Source: Bicyclus anynana (taxonomy: Eukaryota; Arthropoda; Insecta; Lepidoptera; Nymphalidae). From it: a DNA stretch of 64,000 nt. Below are positions 54,863 through 64,000 of this stretch, piece by piece. The translations under genes were made by a program, and so were the position numbers. Each line of letters opens with the position of its first letter. The stretch's first letter is position 1. The stretch lies in the NCBI RefSeq assembly GCF_947172395.1, contig NC_069094.1, positions 2,006,501 through 2,070,500 of the forward strand, in the 5' to 3' direction. The notes under the pieces were generated by a model. It made no database searches. It was not told where the DNA came from and was given only the letters and a program-made list of their open reading frames with translations.

Positions 54863-55794
54863 GAGGTGGAACTGGGATTCGGGGTATTGAAATTGTTCGG
54901 CGTTCAACTTTAAGCTCCTTATTTGTTCAGTTGGTTCAGTTATTTATTTTATTATTTGGTTGATGCGGTAGTCGATGTGACTTCAAGTTTCGTGCGATCG
55001 AGAGTTTGACCTCTTATCACTACTCTTATAAAAGTTAAAGTCTGTAAGACCTTTTTGCGTTAAAGTTGAATAGTTTGTGATGAATTTTGGTAGTGATAAA
55101 TTGGAATTTGGAGCAGAACGTAGGTTGATTTTTATTCCGCAAAATTCAATAGTTCCCGCGGGATATGACCCGAATTTCACGTCAATACAGCTACGGACGT
55201 GTGCTAATAGCTTTTAAGTGCGTTTTCAGCTTCAAATCACTCATTTGTTTCAACGCAAAGTTGTGCTATTGGCATTATTTGTTTATTTGCATTTGTTAGC
55301 TATACTATGGAAAGTCTTACGTATGATATTCCTGTGTCTAGATACATCGCGAGAAGGTTTTCCGCCTTACCTTCGCCAGCTTTGATGCCAATACTGCTTA
55401 AAATTATGTAGGTACCTGTATGGGGTCTATTCACGTAACTAAATACGATATTCCATTTTTTTATTATGATGGTGGAATAAGGAAATGACTCATCTAAATG
55501 GTTAGTGAAAAGCCAAAAAAGGTTTCAAAGACACTTCGCAGAATTAGCTAGAAATGCGTCCTTCAATGAGCTGTTCTGTGTGTGTGTTCCTATAAGGCAT
55601 TGGTATGTATTATTATCATTTGACTGGACGATTATTATACGGTTTTATTGATAATTATATATGTCAAAGGCTTAATATGCTCATCTAGACACAGGAATAT
55701 CATTTATCATCAGAAATTAGGCTATTACTCAGAAAATTTCAATGTTTCATAGGAGTCGAACTACATCATTATAGTCATCACCTGTATATATATA
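54863..55794. other. no supported gene; repeat F scrap
   Basis: 'attccgcaaaattcaatagttcccgcgggatatg' at 55135-55170 resembles the repeat F middle in reverse. Otherwise nothing recognised. Confidence 0.45.
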
Positions 55795-55845
55795 TAATGG
55801 ATCTATATCTATCTGCAAATAAATAAATTGATTGATTGATTGTTA
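55795..55845 (+). repeat. LINE-type tail with (ATTG)n
   Basis: 'atctatctgcaaataaataaattgattgattgattg' is complementary to the stretch at 32322-32357. Both look like 3' ends of the same retroposon. Confidence 0.55.
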
Positions 55846-56202
55846 TATTTAAGTGAACGAAATACGTTCTTCATATAATGACTTCCTCTGAGCGCTTGAT
55901 CTATACAGTAAGTTGTTTAATTTTCACATATTTTTATATTTGTACCACTAAGTGGCGAGCACTTTTCGGAGCAATTTGTCTTGACGTCACATGACCTAAT
56001 TGCACAGTTGTAAGACAAAACCAACACCACTAAATAACAACGACACGACATTAATGTGGATCTGAAGTTACAGATAAGACAAGACAAGGGACTCCAGTAG
56101 ATAAACTGAATAACAAAATGAACAGCGAAATTTCATTACATAGTAGCATATGTCTGCGGGCTGTTCTGTGCGAAACTAGGTTTTGTTTGTGATATATTTT
56201 TC

Positions 56203-56613
56203 CCTCATTTATTTATTAGTAATTTTTAACAATATCAATATAAATATAAAACACTATTAAAAATTTATAAAAAAAAAAATCAAGTGCCCAAGCAACAGGT
56301 GGTTAGGGCTCCAGAGTGAGGAAGCTCTTCACAATACGCGCCGTCTCAAGAATCACTGCCTTTTGTATCCGACTCTTGATCCATCAGTTAAGCGAAAACT
56401 TCTTAAGGTGTTGGTCAAAGCTTTTCGCTATAAGATCATTGACTGAAACAACTATCGGAACAATAATAGTTGACTCAACATTCCACATGGCGGTAATCTC
56501 GTGAGGTCCAAGTATTTTGATACTTTTTCCTTTTCGGCTTTAACCAGATTATCGTCATGTGGAACAGTAATATCAACAATTATTGTACGACGCACTACCG
56601 ATCGACTAGCACT
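56203..56613 (-). mobile_element. RLE-type LINE 3' end, 5'-truncated
   Basis: Matches 22655-23100 closely. It covers the 3' UTR (ctcatttatttattag) and the last ~110 codons, with a 4-bp deletion near 56505 that shifts the frame. The 3' UTR lacks the segment containing 'ccctcccgctgcgggac'. Confidence 0.85.
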
Positions 56614-57818
56614 GTTCGATATATTATTATTTACTTTTTGCTCTTAGATTAAGGTGCTATTACGTCCACATACGTCGTTGAACTTTTCGCCGCTTATCGC
56701 ATGCGTATGCATGCTTAGGCGCATCCTAAGTGCTATAAGTTCTGTGTTTTCGCGTATAACACTTCCTAATCGAACTTTAGGAATGATTTATGTTATGGAT
56801 GCCAAATGTCACTAACAACGAAGTTGCCATGGAAACGAACGATGTAACTGCGCTGTAAGTTCACAGATTTAGGGAGTGGGGTGCGATTCCGCTATGTTAC
56901 ACTCGTCGACGAACTTCTCACAACACGTCTTATTCTAATTAGAATTTTATGTTTGTAGGGTGCCGAAGTTAAAAAAGTGACTAACATTATCAATTTACAG
57001 AATGCAGGGACTTGATGAAATATAGAGGCGAATGTGATCTTCCGTGTTTTGTTATTACATTGTATCTGCAGATGCGGTGTTTAGTGGTAACACTTATAAA
57101 TGACACATAGTTGCATATACTGGCATTTAATTTTATTAAGGCCTAAAATTAAAAATTTATTAAAAATCTTGTTTTCAAAAAAGTTTAACCTTCTTCAAAA
57201 ATTCATTAATTCTAAAAAGCGAAAAAAACATCGTACCTATGTCATATTTATAGATCGGTTTGAAGACGATGCTATGAAAAATAGGCTCAAAAAGTTTACT
57301 TTGTTTTTTTCATAATTTTTATTATTTTTGGTTTAATTCTTTTGTTAAATTTTTTTTTTTTTTCTTCGGCATGAAATAAGAAATTTTCCATAAATGTACA
57401 TAACATTTCATCAATATCAATTGAGTCGCTTCGGAGGAGTCCACACTATTTCTTATGTAAGTGGCTAAAAACTTTGTTTGTGGCCGATAACTTTCTTGAG
57501 ATTGGGATCTTCTTGTGATCGCGTAAAAGCGAAGCAAAGCGAAGTTAGACTGGGGCCGCTACTGTTCATACGGTAAAAAATATTTTATCGTCTATTTCAA
57601 TAGTCATGTTCAGACACCCAGTTTCAACTGTTTTGTTATACGTATTCGTATAGGTTTAATAAATTAAATCCTACCTTTTTACTAATCATCCCCACATCTC
57701 ATTAAGGTTGAAAAAGGTTCAAAGACAATTTTCACTTAGGGATTATCATACTGGCTTTATAGCCTTAGTGTTTATTATTAGCCCCCGACTTAAAAAAGAG
57801 AGAAGCTATGAGTTTTAA
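56614..57818. other. no supported gene
   Basis: 57120-57300 (ttctaaaaagcgaaaaaaacatcgtacctatg ... gatcggtttgaagacgatgc) is a decayed repeat K-like segment. No gene is seen. 56640-56990 has a few GC-rich patches but no splice-bounded frame. Confidence 0.45.
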
Positions 57819-58037
57819 GAGACGAATATCTTAGCATTCCATGGATTCACCGTGCGGGTGCCGGGTCCATCGCGTGGTAGAGAGAAATACTCCGAGGAGA
57901 GTCCTGAACTTGTGACTACAGGATGTAGGGTTAAGGAATTCCTTGACGATCGATCAACACTCCCCGTTCTCTGCTCGTGTTGTTCTCCCTGCCTAGCCAA
58001 ATTTGGTAAGATCCTATTAGAGCAGCTTTGGATAATC
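57819..58037 (+). repeat. repeat C, single copy
   Basis: GAGACGAATATCTTAGCATT through 'tagccaaatttggtaagatcctatta' and 'agcagctttggat' match the units at 40763-41215. Confidence 0.85.
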
Positions 58038-58261
58038 TGGATATTTATGTGTTAGTTGTGTCGTAGCTTATAAAATAATGGATCGGTTTTGATGCGGTTT
58101 TTTTAAAGCTGTCGGGATCGAGTAGATTTGTAGTATATAAAAATGAGGAGAATCCTAAGATATCGGTGTTTTTTTAAGAATTTATCAAATAAAAGTCTTT
58201 ATTATAAACTTATCAGTAACGGGGGATTTCAGAATATACATTTTCAAATCGTAATATTTTT

Positions 58262-58400
58262 TTTTTTCATTTTATTTATTATTCTACAAAATTCATAATA
58301 TTGAAATTAAGCCGAACCATAATGCAACACAAATCACAGTTAGTTTTACTGTGCACTAGCTATTATAATTAATTACACAATATTATATATAATTATAATT
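58262..58400 (-). repeat. retroposon tail T, longest copy
   Basis: 'tttatttattattctacaaaattcat', 'attaagccgaaccataatgcaacacaaatcacagttagttttactgtgcac'. It shows the sequence beyond the LINE insertion point of the copy at 830-1300. Confidence 0.65.
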
Positions 58401-58499
58401 TTAGATTGCGAATGACTTTTGTGTCAGGAATTCCTTCATTATAATAAACTACATTTTCTCTTGGGAATAATAAAAGTTCTTGAAAAAACGTTTTACGTT

Positions 58500-58534
58500 T
58501 CTCTAATGTATAATGTTTTATTATACATTAGAGA
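58500..58534. other. hairpin, 15-bp perfect stem
   Basis: TCTCTAATGTATAAT (58500-58514) and ATTATACATTAGAGA (58520-58534) are exact complements around the loop GTTTT. Confidence 0.6.
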
Positions 58535-58719
58535 CGTGCTCTTAATTGCATTCCGCAGTGTATTATTAAAACGCAGGGAAATTACTCTAAAATTAAATAT
58601 TAATTTTATGTAATTAATGTGTTTCAAGTTTATATCTATTTCTGTGGTTAGACTTACAATATAACTGAAATTATTGTTGAATCAACAGTAACAGCTTTAG
58701 TTCAGTTTAGTTTATAACT

Positions 58720-59128
58720 TTACTAGCGGACGCCCGCGATTTCGTCCGCGTGGAATTTAGTTTTTCACAAATCCCTCGGGAACCATGGAATTTTCCGGGA
58801 TAAAAATTAGCCTATGTGTTAATCCATGCTATAATATATCTCAACACTAAATTTTAGCTAATTCGGTTAAGTAGTCGAGGCGTGAAAGAGTAACAAACAT
58901 TCGTATCATTAAAATCATCAGCTTTCGCAAATCTCGGGAAACCATGGATTTTTTCGGGATAAAAAGTAGCCTTTGTGTTAATCCAGAGTAAAATCCATTT
59001 CCATTCCAAATTTTAGCCAAATCGCTTCAGTAGTAGCAGCGTTAAAGAGTAACAAACATTCAAACATCCAAACATACATTCAAACATCCATACAAACTTT
59101 CGTGTTTATTATATTAATAGGATTTTTT
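58720..59128 (+). repeat. repeat F, long copy with internal duplication
   Basis: The head CTAGCGGACGCCCGCGATTT is followed by two successive '(g)ggaaccatgga(a)tttt(c)cgggataaaaa(t/g)tagcct' modules (58785 and 58938) and a (catccaaacata)n run before 'tttcgtgtttattatattaatagga'. The doubled module explains its greater length. Confidence 0.85.
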
Positions 59129-59144
59129 TAACATGATTAATATT

Positions 59145-59265
59145 CCTTTTTATTACATTTAATTTAATCTAAAAGACTGGGTACTACAATAATCCAAAGG
59201 GCGGGGATCGAACCCAATACTTCTCAAGTGTAACAACAGTCCCATTACCGTAGAACTATTGGGGC
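59145..59265 (-). repeat. SINE-H, diverged
   Basis: 'gactgggtactacaataatccaaagggcggggatcgaaccc' and 'accgtagaactattggggc' on + are the reverse of a tRNA-like head. Confidence 0.6.
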
Positions 59266-59689
59266 TTTAGTTTTACGATTAGTTGGTAGGGAGTGTTAGT
59301 CGTTTCAAAAAGTTAATATTTTCCATATTATGGGTCCCTTATGCCATTTAGTATCTGTATGAATTACGTTTGGGGTCCAAATTGGAATATAACTCATCTT
59401 GTAATTGCACGAGAGCATACTATAGCCAGACCTACATCATATAATAAAGGCTGAAGTTTTGTTAGCCATGCTGCTTAGCATAGGTAAAAAGTACTGTAGT
59501 CAATTATGAAGTTTAAGTTTGGTGTCTTTGGAAGGTTTCAAGAATTTACATACTCATTTGTCCAAATTTAAATAGTTCTTTTTAAACATGAGAAATCATG
59601 ACTCCAATCGCCAGACTCTTAGTTTCGTGGCAACCCCGAAATCGTTAGAATTTTGAACTGCTTTTTAAATGATTTTTTTTTTGCAAAGA

Positions 59690-59840
59690 ATATTTGTCAC
59701 ATCTTTTAAATATGACCAATATTCCTATTTCCCTTCAACTAGTCCAAAAATACTGTGTTGGTACAATAATAGTAAAAGTAAATAGCAGGTGGAGATAGAA
59801 CCAACTGCCCACGATTGTGGTCCCTTTATTATTGAGAGTT
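59690..59840 (-). repeat. SINE-H, diverged
   Basis: 'gaatatttgtcacatcttttaaatatgaccaatattc', 'caactagtccaaaaatactgtgttgg', 'agatagaaccaactgccc' follow SINE-H order. The head is decayed. Confidence 0.6.
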
Positions 59841-61064
59841 TATGGGAAGCTAAGCCCCTGGCTACTAGGAATTTGATGGCAGAGAAAAAAATTTAATAAA
59901 AAAAAACAACTGTCTTCAAAATCAAAGTTTGGATCGTGCCGCGATGCAAGAACCAGCTCATGACTAAGGGCCCCGTATGGGTTCGAAACTAGTCGGGCAT
60001 ACTCCGACGTAATATCACGTGAGTTTTGGCCGTGTTTCATAATCAATTAATATGAATAACACTCACGATAGTTTAAATTCTAAAATTACTTCAAAATCAC
60101 AAAATGTTTCTACTTCTGTGTTAGCACCGCCTTCAAAGTGATCAGAAGTTAGGCCATACGATGCTATTTTTCGCTTTTTAGTTTTGTGATTTTGAATTCG
60201 GTTTAATTTTATGGTTAAAAAGATTTCATCATGCGATAGTCTGGTATAGTGAGCTGAGCTGCCAGTCGATTGGGGTGGTGTTCTAATCACTGTTTATAAT
60301 TCCTGCTACACGCTTTAAACTTAGATGGTTTTGTGTTTGACCTTTGAAACCTGCTACTTTGCAAAGCGACCACAGTCCGAACTCCATAATTGACTACTTA
60401 AAGCTCGTGCGAATTAACTTGACACCTGGCTCGAATGATGTTTGTGCTGTGTTCGTTTGGTTGTGTACTAATACTAATAAATCTATGTATTTGCATAATA
60501 ATTGGCATGTGTATTATCAGAAACATGCTTAAATATAATATGATTCGATAACTTTCAAAATTCTTCCCCTACAGAGTTGAAAAGGGGTTGAAAGTTTTTT
60601 CAATATAAATGGTTCGTGTTATAAGTTATATTTTTAAAAAGCGTTAACAGACTAATGTGTAAATATATTATAAAACGTTATAGGGTTAAATGTAGAAAGA
60701 AAGTTTACACCGATTTTTACGCGGATAAAGTCGCGGGCGGCCGCTAGTGTTTATGTGCTTTCATAAACTGAGGTATGTCTGGCTAGCACAGACACTTGGT
60801 CCACAATAATCTTGACCGACCATCCGCAGCATAAATCAGAAGTTATTAAATGGAGTTGGAACTTGTAACTGAGCCTGTATGAAAAATTGCCGGATTATTC
60901 CACGTGCCGCCGTTTATTTGAATTTATTTTGCAGGTAATTTGCTGCAAGGGCCCGATATTACAGCCATTATTCTTCTGGTTCGCATTGTGTTAGGATATT
61001 TTTTATTCAGTTAAATTAACTCAAAGTTTATTATATTTTGAAAGCATTTGCGTTTTATAAATAA
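59841..61064. other. no gene; repeat K and repeat F scraps
   Basis: 60125-60215 (caccgccttcaaagtgatcagaagttaggc ... tcgctttttagttt) is half of a repeat K palindrome. 60712-60752 (acgcggataaagtcgcgggcggccgctag) is a repeat F head in reverse. No exon-like block. Confidence 0.5.
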
Positions 61065-61242
61065 CTAGTAGACGCCGCGTGGTTTCACCCGCGTGGTTCC
61101 CGTTCCTGTAAGGATAAATGGGCTATCTAATGACCACTGAAATAATTTTTTAAATCGGACCAGTGGTTTCTGAGATTAGCGCGTTCAATCAAACAAACAA
61201 ACAAACAAACAAACAAACAGACTCTTCAGCTTTATAATATTA
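61065..61242 (+). repeat. repeat E with (CAAA)n
   Basis: CTAGTAGACGCCGCGTGG, 'cccgcgtggttcccgttcctgtaagg', 'gagattagcgcgttcaatc', (aaac)n at 61188-61217, 'actcttcagctttataatattaat'. Confidence 0.88.
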
Positions 61243-61366
61243 ATACCTGTTAAGTATTATTATAGACTAGCTACGCCCCAACATTTCACCCTTGTGCATC
61301 CCTTTCTGTAATAAAGGGTTAAGAATTGACTTTTGTTTGTTAAGATTTAAGACAAAAAAAGAGTTA

Positions 61367-61705
61367 GTTGGAGTGTGTGGAAGACAGCGTTGCCAGATGT
61401 AGGCGGGACGTCCCGATTTTAAAACAAAATTAAGGAGTAGTTGATTACGAATGATAGATGCGAATGGAAGAGGTTGAAATATGCTGTCGACTTCACTTAA
61501 GTGGGAAAAGTAAAGGAGATGATGATGTTATATTTTAACTCAAAAACTACTTGGCTGAATTTAAATATTATTGACAAGATATACACATCGTCTAATTGTA
61601 CACAGAACTGAAACAGGTTTTTTGAATGTTATTCGGTAACTTAAAAATCGGGACGACCCGCCAAAATATGGACATCTGGCAACGCTGTCTTTCACACACT
61701 CCAAC
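61367..61705. mobile_element. MITE-like element with long terminal inverted repeats
   Basis: The left end GTTGGAGTGTGTGGAAGACA continues 'gcgttgccagatgt'. It pairs with the right end 'acatctggcaacgctgtctttcacacactccaac' with one mismatch over about 34 bp. The similarity continues inward (ggcgggacgtcccgatttt / aaaatcgggacgacccgcc). The core includes an RTE-type tail at 61445-61530. No clear target duplication is seen. Confidence 0.7.
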
Positions 61706-61891
61706 CATCGCTTTATTTGCCAAAAATAATTTTATCGAAATTTCCTGAATGTTTAGAGATTTTCATGAGCATGCGCTCTGCGTTGTGTACCGACCCTTAT
61801 TTTCACCTCGAGTACAGTTTTTTGAGATCGATTTATATGAAGAGCATTATTAAATTCTTGTCGCCTCAGAATCGGATATTAGGGAGAATCA

Positions 61892-62068
61892 AATTAAATG
61901 AACTGAAAAGCTCGGCAAATATTTGTTGTACGTGTAAAGGAAAAACGGCTCTTTTTATTCAGAAATTAGAGTGTAAAGTCATGTTTATATCGGTTTTATT
62001 GCATTAAAGTTGGATATAATTGAATGCTATAATTCATTGTGTGGAAGAATGTCTTTTCTGAATTTGCA
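61892..62068 (+). repeat. 177-bp direct repeat, left copy
   Basis: Starts AATTAAATGAACTG and ends TTTCTGAATTTGCA. It is identical to 63321-63497 except at one position (A at 62016 versus G at 63445). Together the copies bracket repeat K copy 2 exactly. Confidence 0.95.
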
Positions 62069-63320
62069 AAAAGCAAGAAATAACTTCTTACCTATGTGCT
62101 ACCTTCTGATCAGTTTGAAGGCTGCCAAGCCAGTGATGTTTTAATTCAAGCCGTTTAAATTACAAAATTTCTGTGGTTCTTTCAGAAACGGCTTTAATTA
62201 AAACATGACACTGGATTGGCACCGCCTTCAAACTGATCAGAAGGTAGCACATAGGTAAGAAGTTATTTCTTGCTTTTTAGTTTAGGTTAATTTTCGAGTT
62301 GGAAGTCGGTTGAATTTTTTTTATTAAAATTTTTATTTTTTAATTTTTAGTGTTAGCATACCTACTGCGTGTGTACAGTCACAACCTATCTAAGTGGAAA
62401 GTTCTTATCAATATAAAATTATCAAGTCCAAACACAAGGTAGCTACTGTGAGCCGTCGAGGAGCTCTCTTCACTGCGCTTCGTCTTCATCGCCAGACCCT
62501 TAATACAGTCACATTCCATCTAGGTGGAAAGTTCTCATCAATACAAATTTATCAAGTAGAAACACAAGGTAGCTACTGTGAACCGTCGAGGAGTTCTCTT
62601 CACTGTCCCTCGTCTTCATCATCAGACCCTTAATACAGTCACAATACATCTAGGTGGAAAGTTCTCATCAATACAAATTTATCAAGTCCAAACACAAGGT
62701 AGATACTATGAACCGTCGAGGAGTTCTCTTCACTGTCCCTCGTCTTCATCACCAGACTCTTAATACAGTCACAATCCATCTAGGTGGAAAGTTCTCATCA
62801 ATATAAATTTATCAAGTCCAAACACAAGGTAGCTACTGTGAACCGTCGAGGAGTTCTCTTCACTGTCCCTCGTCTTCATCACCAGACCCTTAATACAGTC
62901 ACAACCCATATAGGTGGAAAGTACTCATCAATACAAATTAATCAAGCCCAAACAAAAGGTGACTGCTGTAAATCCTTGACGAGTTCCATCGTCTGTGTTT
63001 CGGCTCCATCATCAGACCAACTCCAAACCTTCATAAAGTTGTAGTGGCTTAAAATACCTTATGGAAACACTAACAAACGCACTAGCCGTCTCTACAACTT
63101 TCGAAAGTTCCCCTCAATTTCTCCAGGATGCCATCATCAGATCCTGACATGAAAAAAATGGGACCACCCTGAAAGTAAACCCTTCAAAACAAAAAAAGAA
63201 TTTTCAAAATCGGTTCACAATTGACGGAATTATCGCTGGACATACATAAAAAAAAAAAAAAAAAAAAAAAAAACATACATACAGCCGAACGTAGAACCTC
63301 CTCCTTTTTGGAAGTCGGTT
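62069..63320. mobile_element. composite repeat K, copy 2
   Basis: The order matches 4195-5234: palindrome (left arm truncated, starting at AAAAGCAAGAAATAACTTC, center near 62175), AT spacer, 130-bp array (62340-63045), an extra segment absent from copy 1 (about 63055-63245), a 26-bp A run (63248-63273) and the end CTCCTTTTTGGAAGTCGGTT. The first ~50 bp of the left terminal repeat are missing, replaced by the 177-bp direct repeat. Confidence 0.8.
62340..63045 (+). repeat. 130-bp tandem repeat array, about 5 units
   Basis: The marker (aaggtagctactgtga) recurs at 62438, 62568, 62698, 62828 and, in divergent form, 62958, an exact 130-bp period. The units are closely related to those at 4560-5130. 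The overlapping 61-86 codon frames are artefacts of the period. Confidence 0.9.
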
Positions 63321-63497
63321 AATTAAATGAACTGAAAAGCTCGGCAAATATTTGTTGTACGTGTAAAGGAAAAACGGCTCTTTTTATTCAGAAATTAGAG
63401 TGTAAAGTCATGTTTATATCGGTTTTATTGCATTAAAGTTGGATGTAATTGAATGCTATAATTCATTGTGTGGAAGAATGTCTTTTCTGAATTTGCA
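63321..63497 (+). repeat. 177-bp direct repeat, right copy
   Basis: It follows directly on the repeat K terminal GAAGTCGGTT. See 61892-62068. Confidence 0.95.
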
Positions 63498-63529
63498 TGT
63501 GAATAGATGGATACAGGGTAGCGTCTTTG

Positions 63530-63705
63530 TTTGGTGTGTTACTACTCCCGATGTAGCGCGCGGGCCGGGGGTGTGTAGCGATGAAATAAAAACCCACGAC
63601 TGATACACGTCACTTCCCCGCACGCACGATTTCACACCCGCACAGTCATTCCTCCTGTCCCCCGCATGTCATAGGAGTGTTATCAATGAACTTGCCACAC
63701 TACAG
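63530..63705 (-). repeat. GC-rich repeat, longer copy
   Basis: 'ctcccgatgtagcgcgcgggccgggggtgtgtagcgatgaaa', 'cgatttcacacccgcacagtc' and 'gcatgtcataggagtgttatcaatgaacttgcca' are the reverse of 5965-6090, which is a shortened copy. Confidence 0.75.
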
Positions 63706-63784
63706 CACGTCCTTTGATGCCTTGCTGTTTTAGGACAAAGTTTTTCATTAAACATCTGATAACTTTACTTATTCAAATAATCAT

Positions 63785-64000
63785 TCATCATTAACAACCA
63801 TATTCAGCTCAGTTTTAAGCACGACTCTTCTCTCAGAATGAGAGGGGTTAGGATAACAATCTTCCATCCTAACCCACAGCGGTTGAATTTAGATTCGTAG
63901 AGAATAAAGAGGTATGCAGGTTGTCACACGATGCCTTCACCTTTTGAGGCACGTGATATTTAATTTCCTTAACATACACATAACTGAATGGTGCATTCGA
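63785..64000 (-). repeat. SINE-A, diverged, running off the window
   Basis: 'accatattcagctcagttttaagcacgac', 'ctcagaatgagaggggttagg', 'gaggcacgtgatatttaatttcctt' are the reverse of the SINE-A tail and body. The head should lie beyond position 64000. Confidence 0.8.

Noticed and set aside
61892..63497. The 177-bp direct repeats as LTRs of a retrotransposon
   Set aside because: They lack TG...CA ends, enclose no gag or pol, no flanking target duplication is visible, and the enclosed element exists elsewhere without them.
1..64000. CRISPR array, bacterial operon or integrated virus
   Set aside because: No direct-repeat/spacer structure, no ribosome-binding-site-led gene clusters and no viral structural or replication genes are visible. 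The tandem repeats found have no unique spacers.

Overview
This 64 kb window is nuclear DNA from an insect, almost certainly a moth or butterfly (Lepidoptera). It is AT-rich and gene-poor. It is packed with short interspersed repeats of lepidopteran character: several tRNA-headed SINEs, 5'-truncated LINE tails, and hairpin or inverted-repeat elements. It carries spliced genes, and no bacterial, viral or CRISPR-like organisation is visible. Family labels used here (SINE-A, SINE-B, SINE-D, SINE-H, repeats C, E, F, G, K and tail T) are my own names for groups of copies recognised by comparing parts of the window with each other.

The one gene I can identify with confidence is an axonemal dynein intermediate chain, DNAI3/WDR63, on the + strand. 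A short first coding exon (10167-10278) splices in frame, across an 8.2 kb intron, to one very large exon (18507-21787). Together they encode about 1130 residues: an acidic N-terminus, a WD40 region and a long charged coiled-coil tail. The intron holds an antisense Ty3/gypsy-type LTR retrotransposon (12386-17964) with two identical 332-bp LTRs and a 4-bp target duplication, but a decayed and internally deleted gag-pol. It also holds older SINE and repeat copies.

On the opposite strand there are signs of a second gene. A small exon with a start codon (24513-24448) has a strong acceptor and a GTAAGC donor. A GC-rich 120-bp exon-like block (7124-7005) has both splice sites and a compatible phase. 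A possible 5' non-coding exon ends in GTAAGTAG near 54613. If these belong together, DNAI3 lies nested inside a large intron of that gene. I cannot name it.

The layout from left to right is as follows. 1-5.3 kb holds SINE and LINE fragments and composite repeat K copy 1 (327-bp palindrome plus 130-bp tandem array). 6-7.1 kb holds two RTE-type LINE tails pointing away from a different retroelement fragment, then the candidate exon. 10-22 kb is DNAI3. 22.6-24.4 kb holds a LINE with a restriction-like endonuclease and a 531-codon open frame. 25-31 kb is SINEs and hairpins. 31-33.4 kb is an inverted pair of RTE LINEs, one with a 321-codon reverse transcriptase frame. 34-49 kb is SINE-rich, with a second type of LINE at 45.3-46.5 kb. 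50.5-51.1 kb is a GC-rich tandem pair. 52-61 kb is scattered repeats. 61.3-63.7 kb holds a MITE and then composite repeat K copy 2, which sits between 177-bp nearly identical direct repeats.

The most unusual structures are those 177-bp direct repeats, the young-looking but gutted LTR element, and the possible nested-gene arrangement. I did not find a convincing novel enzymatic or defence system.
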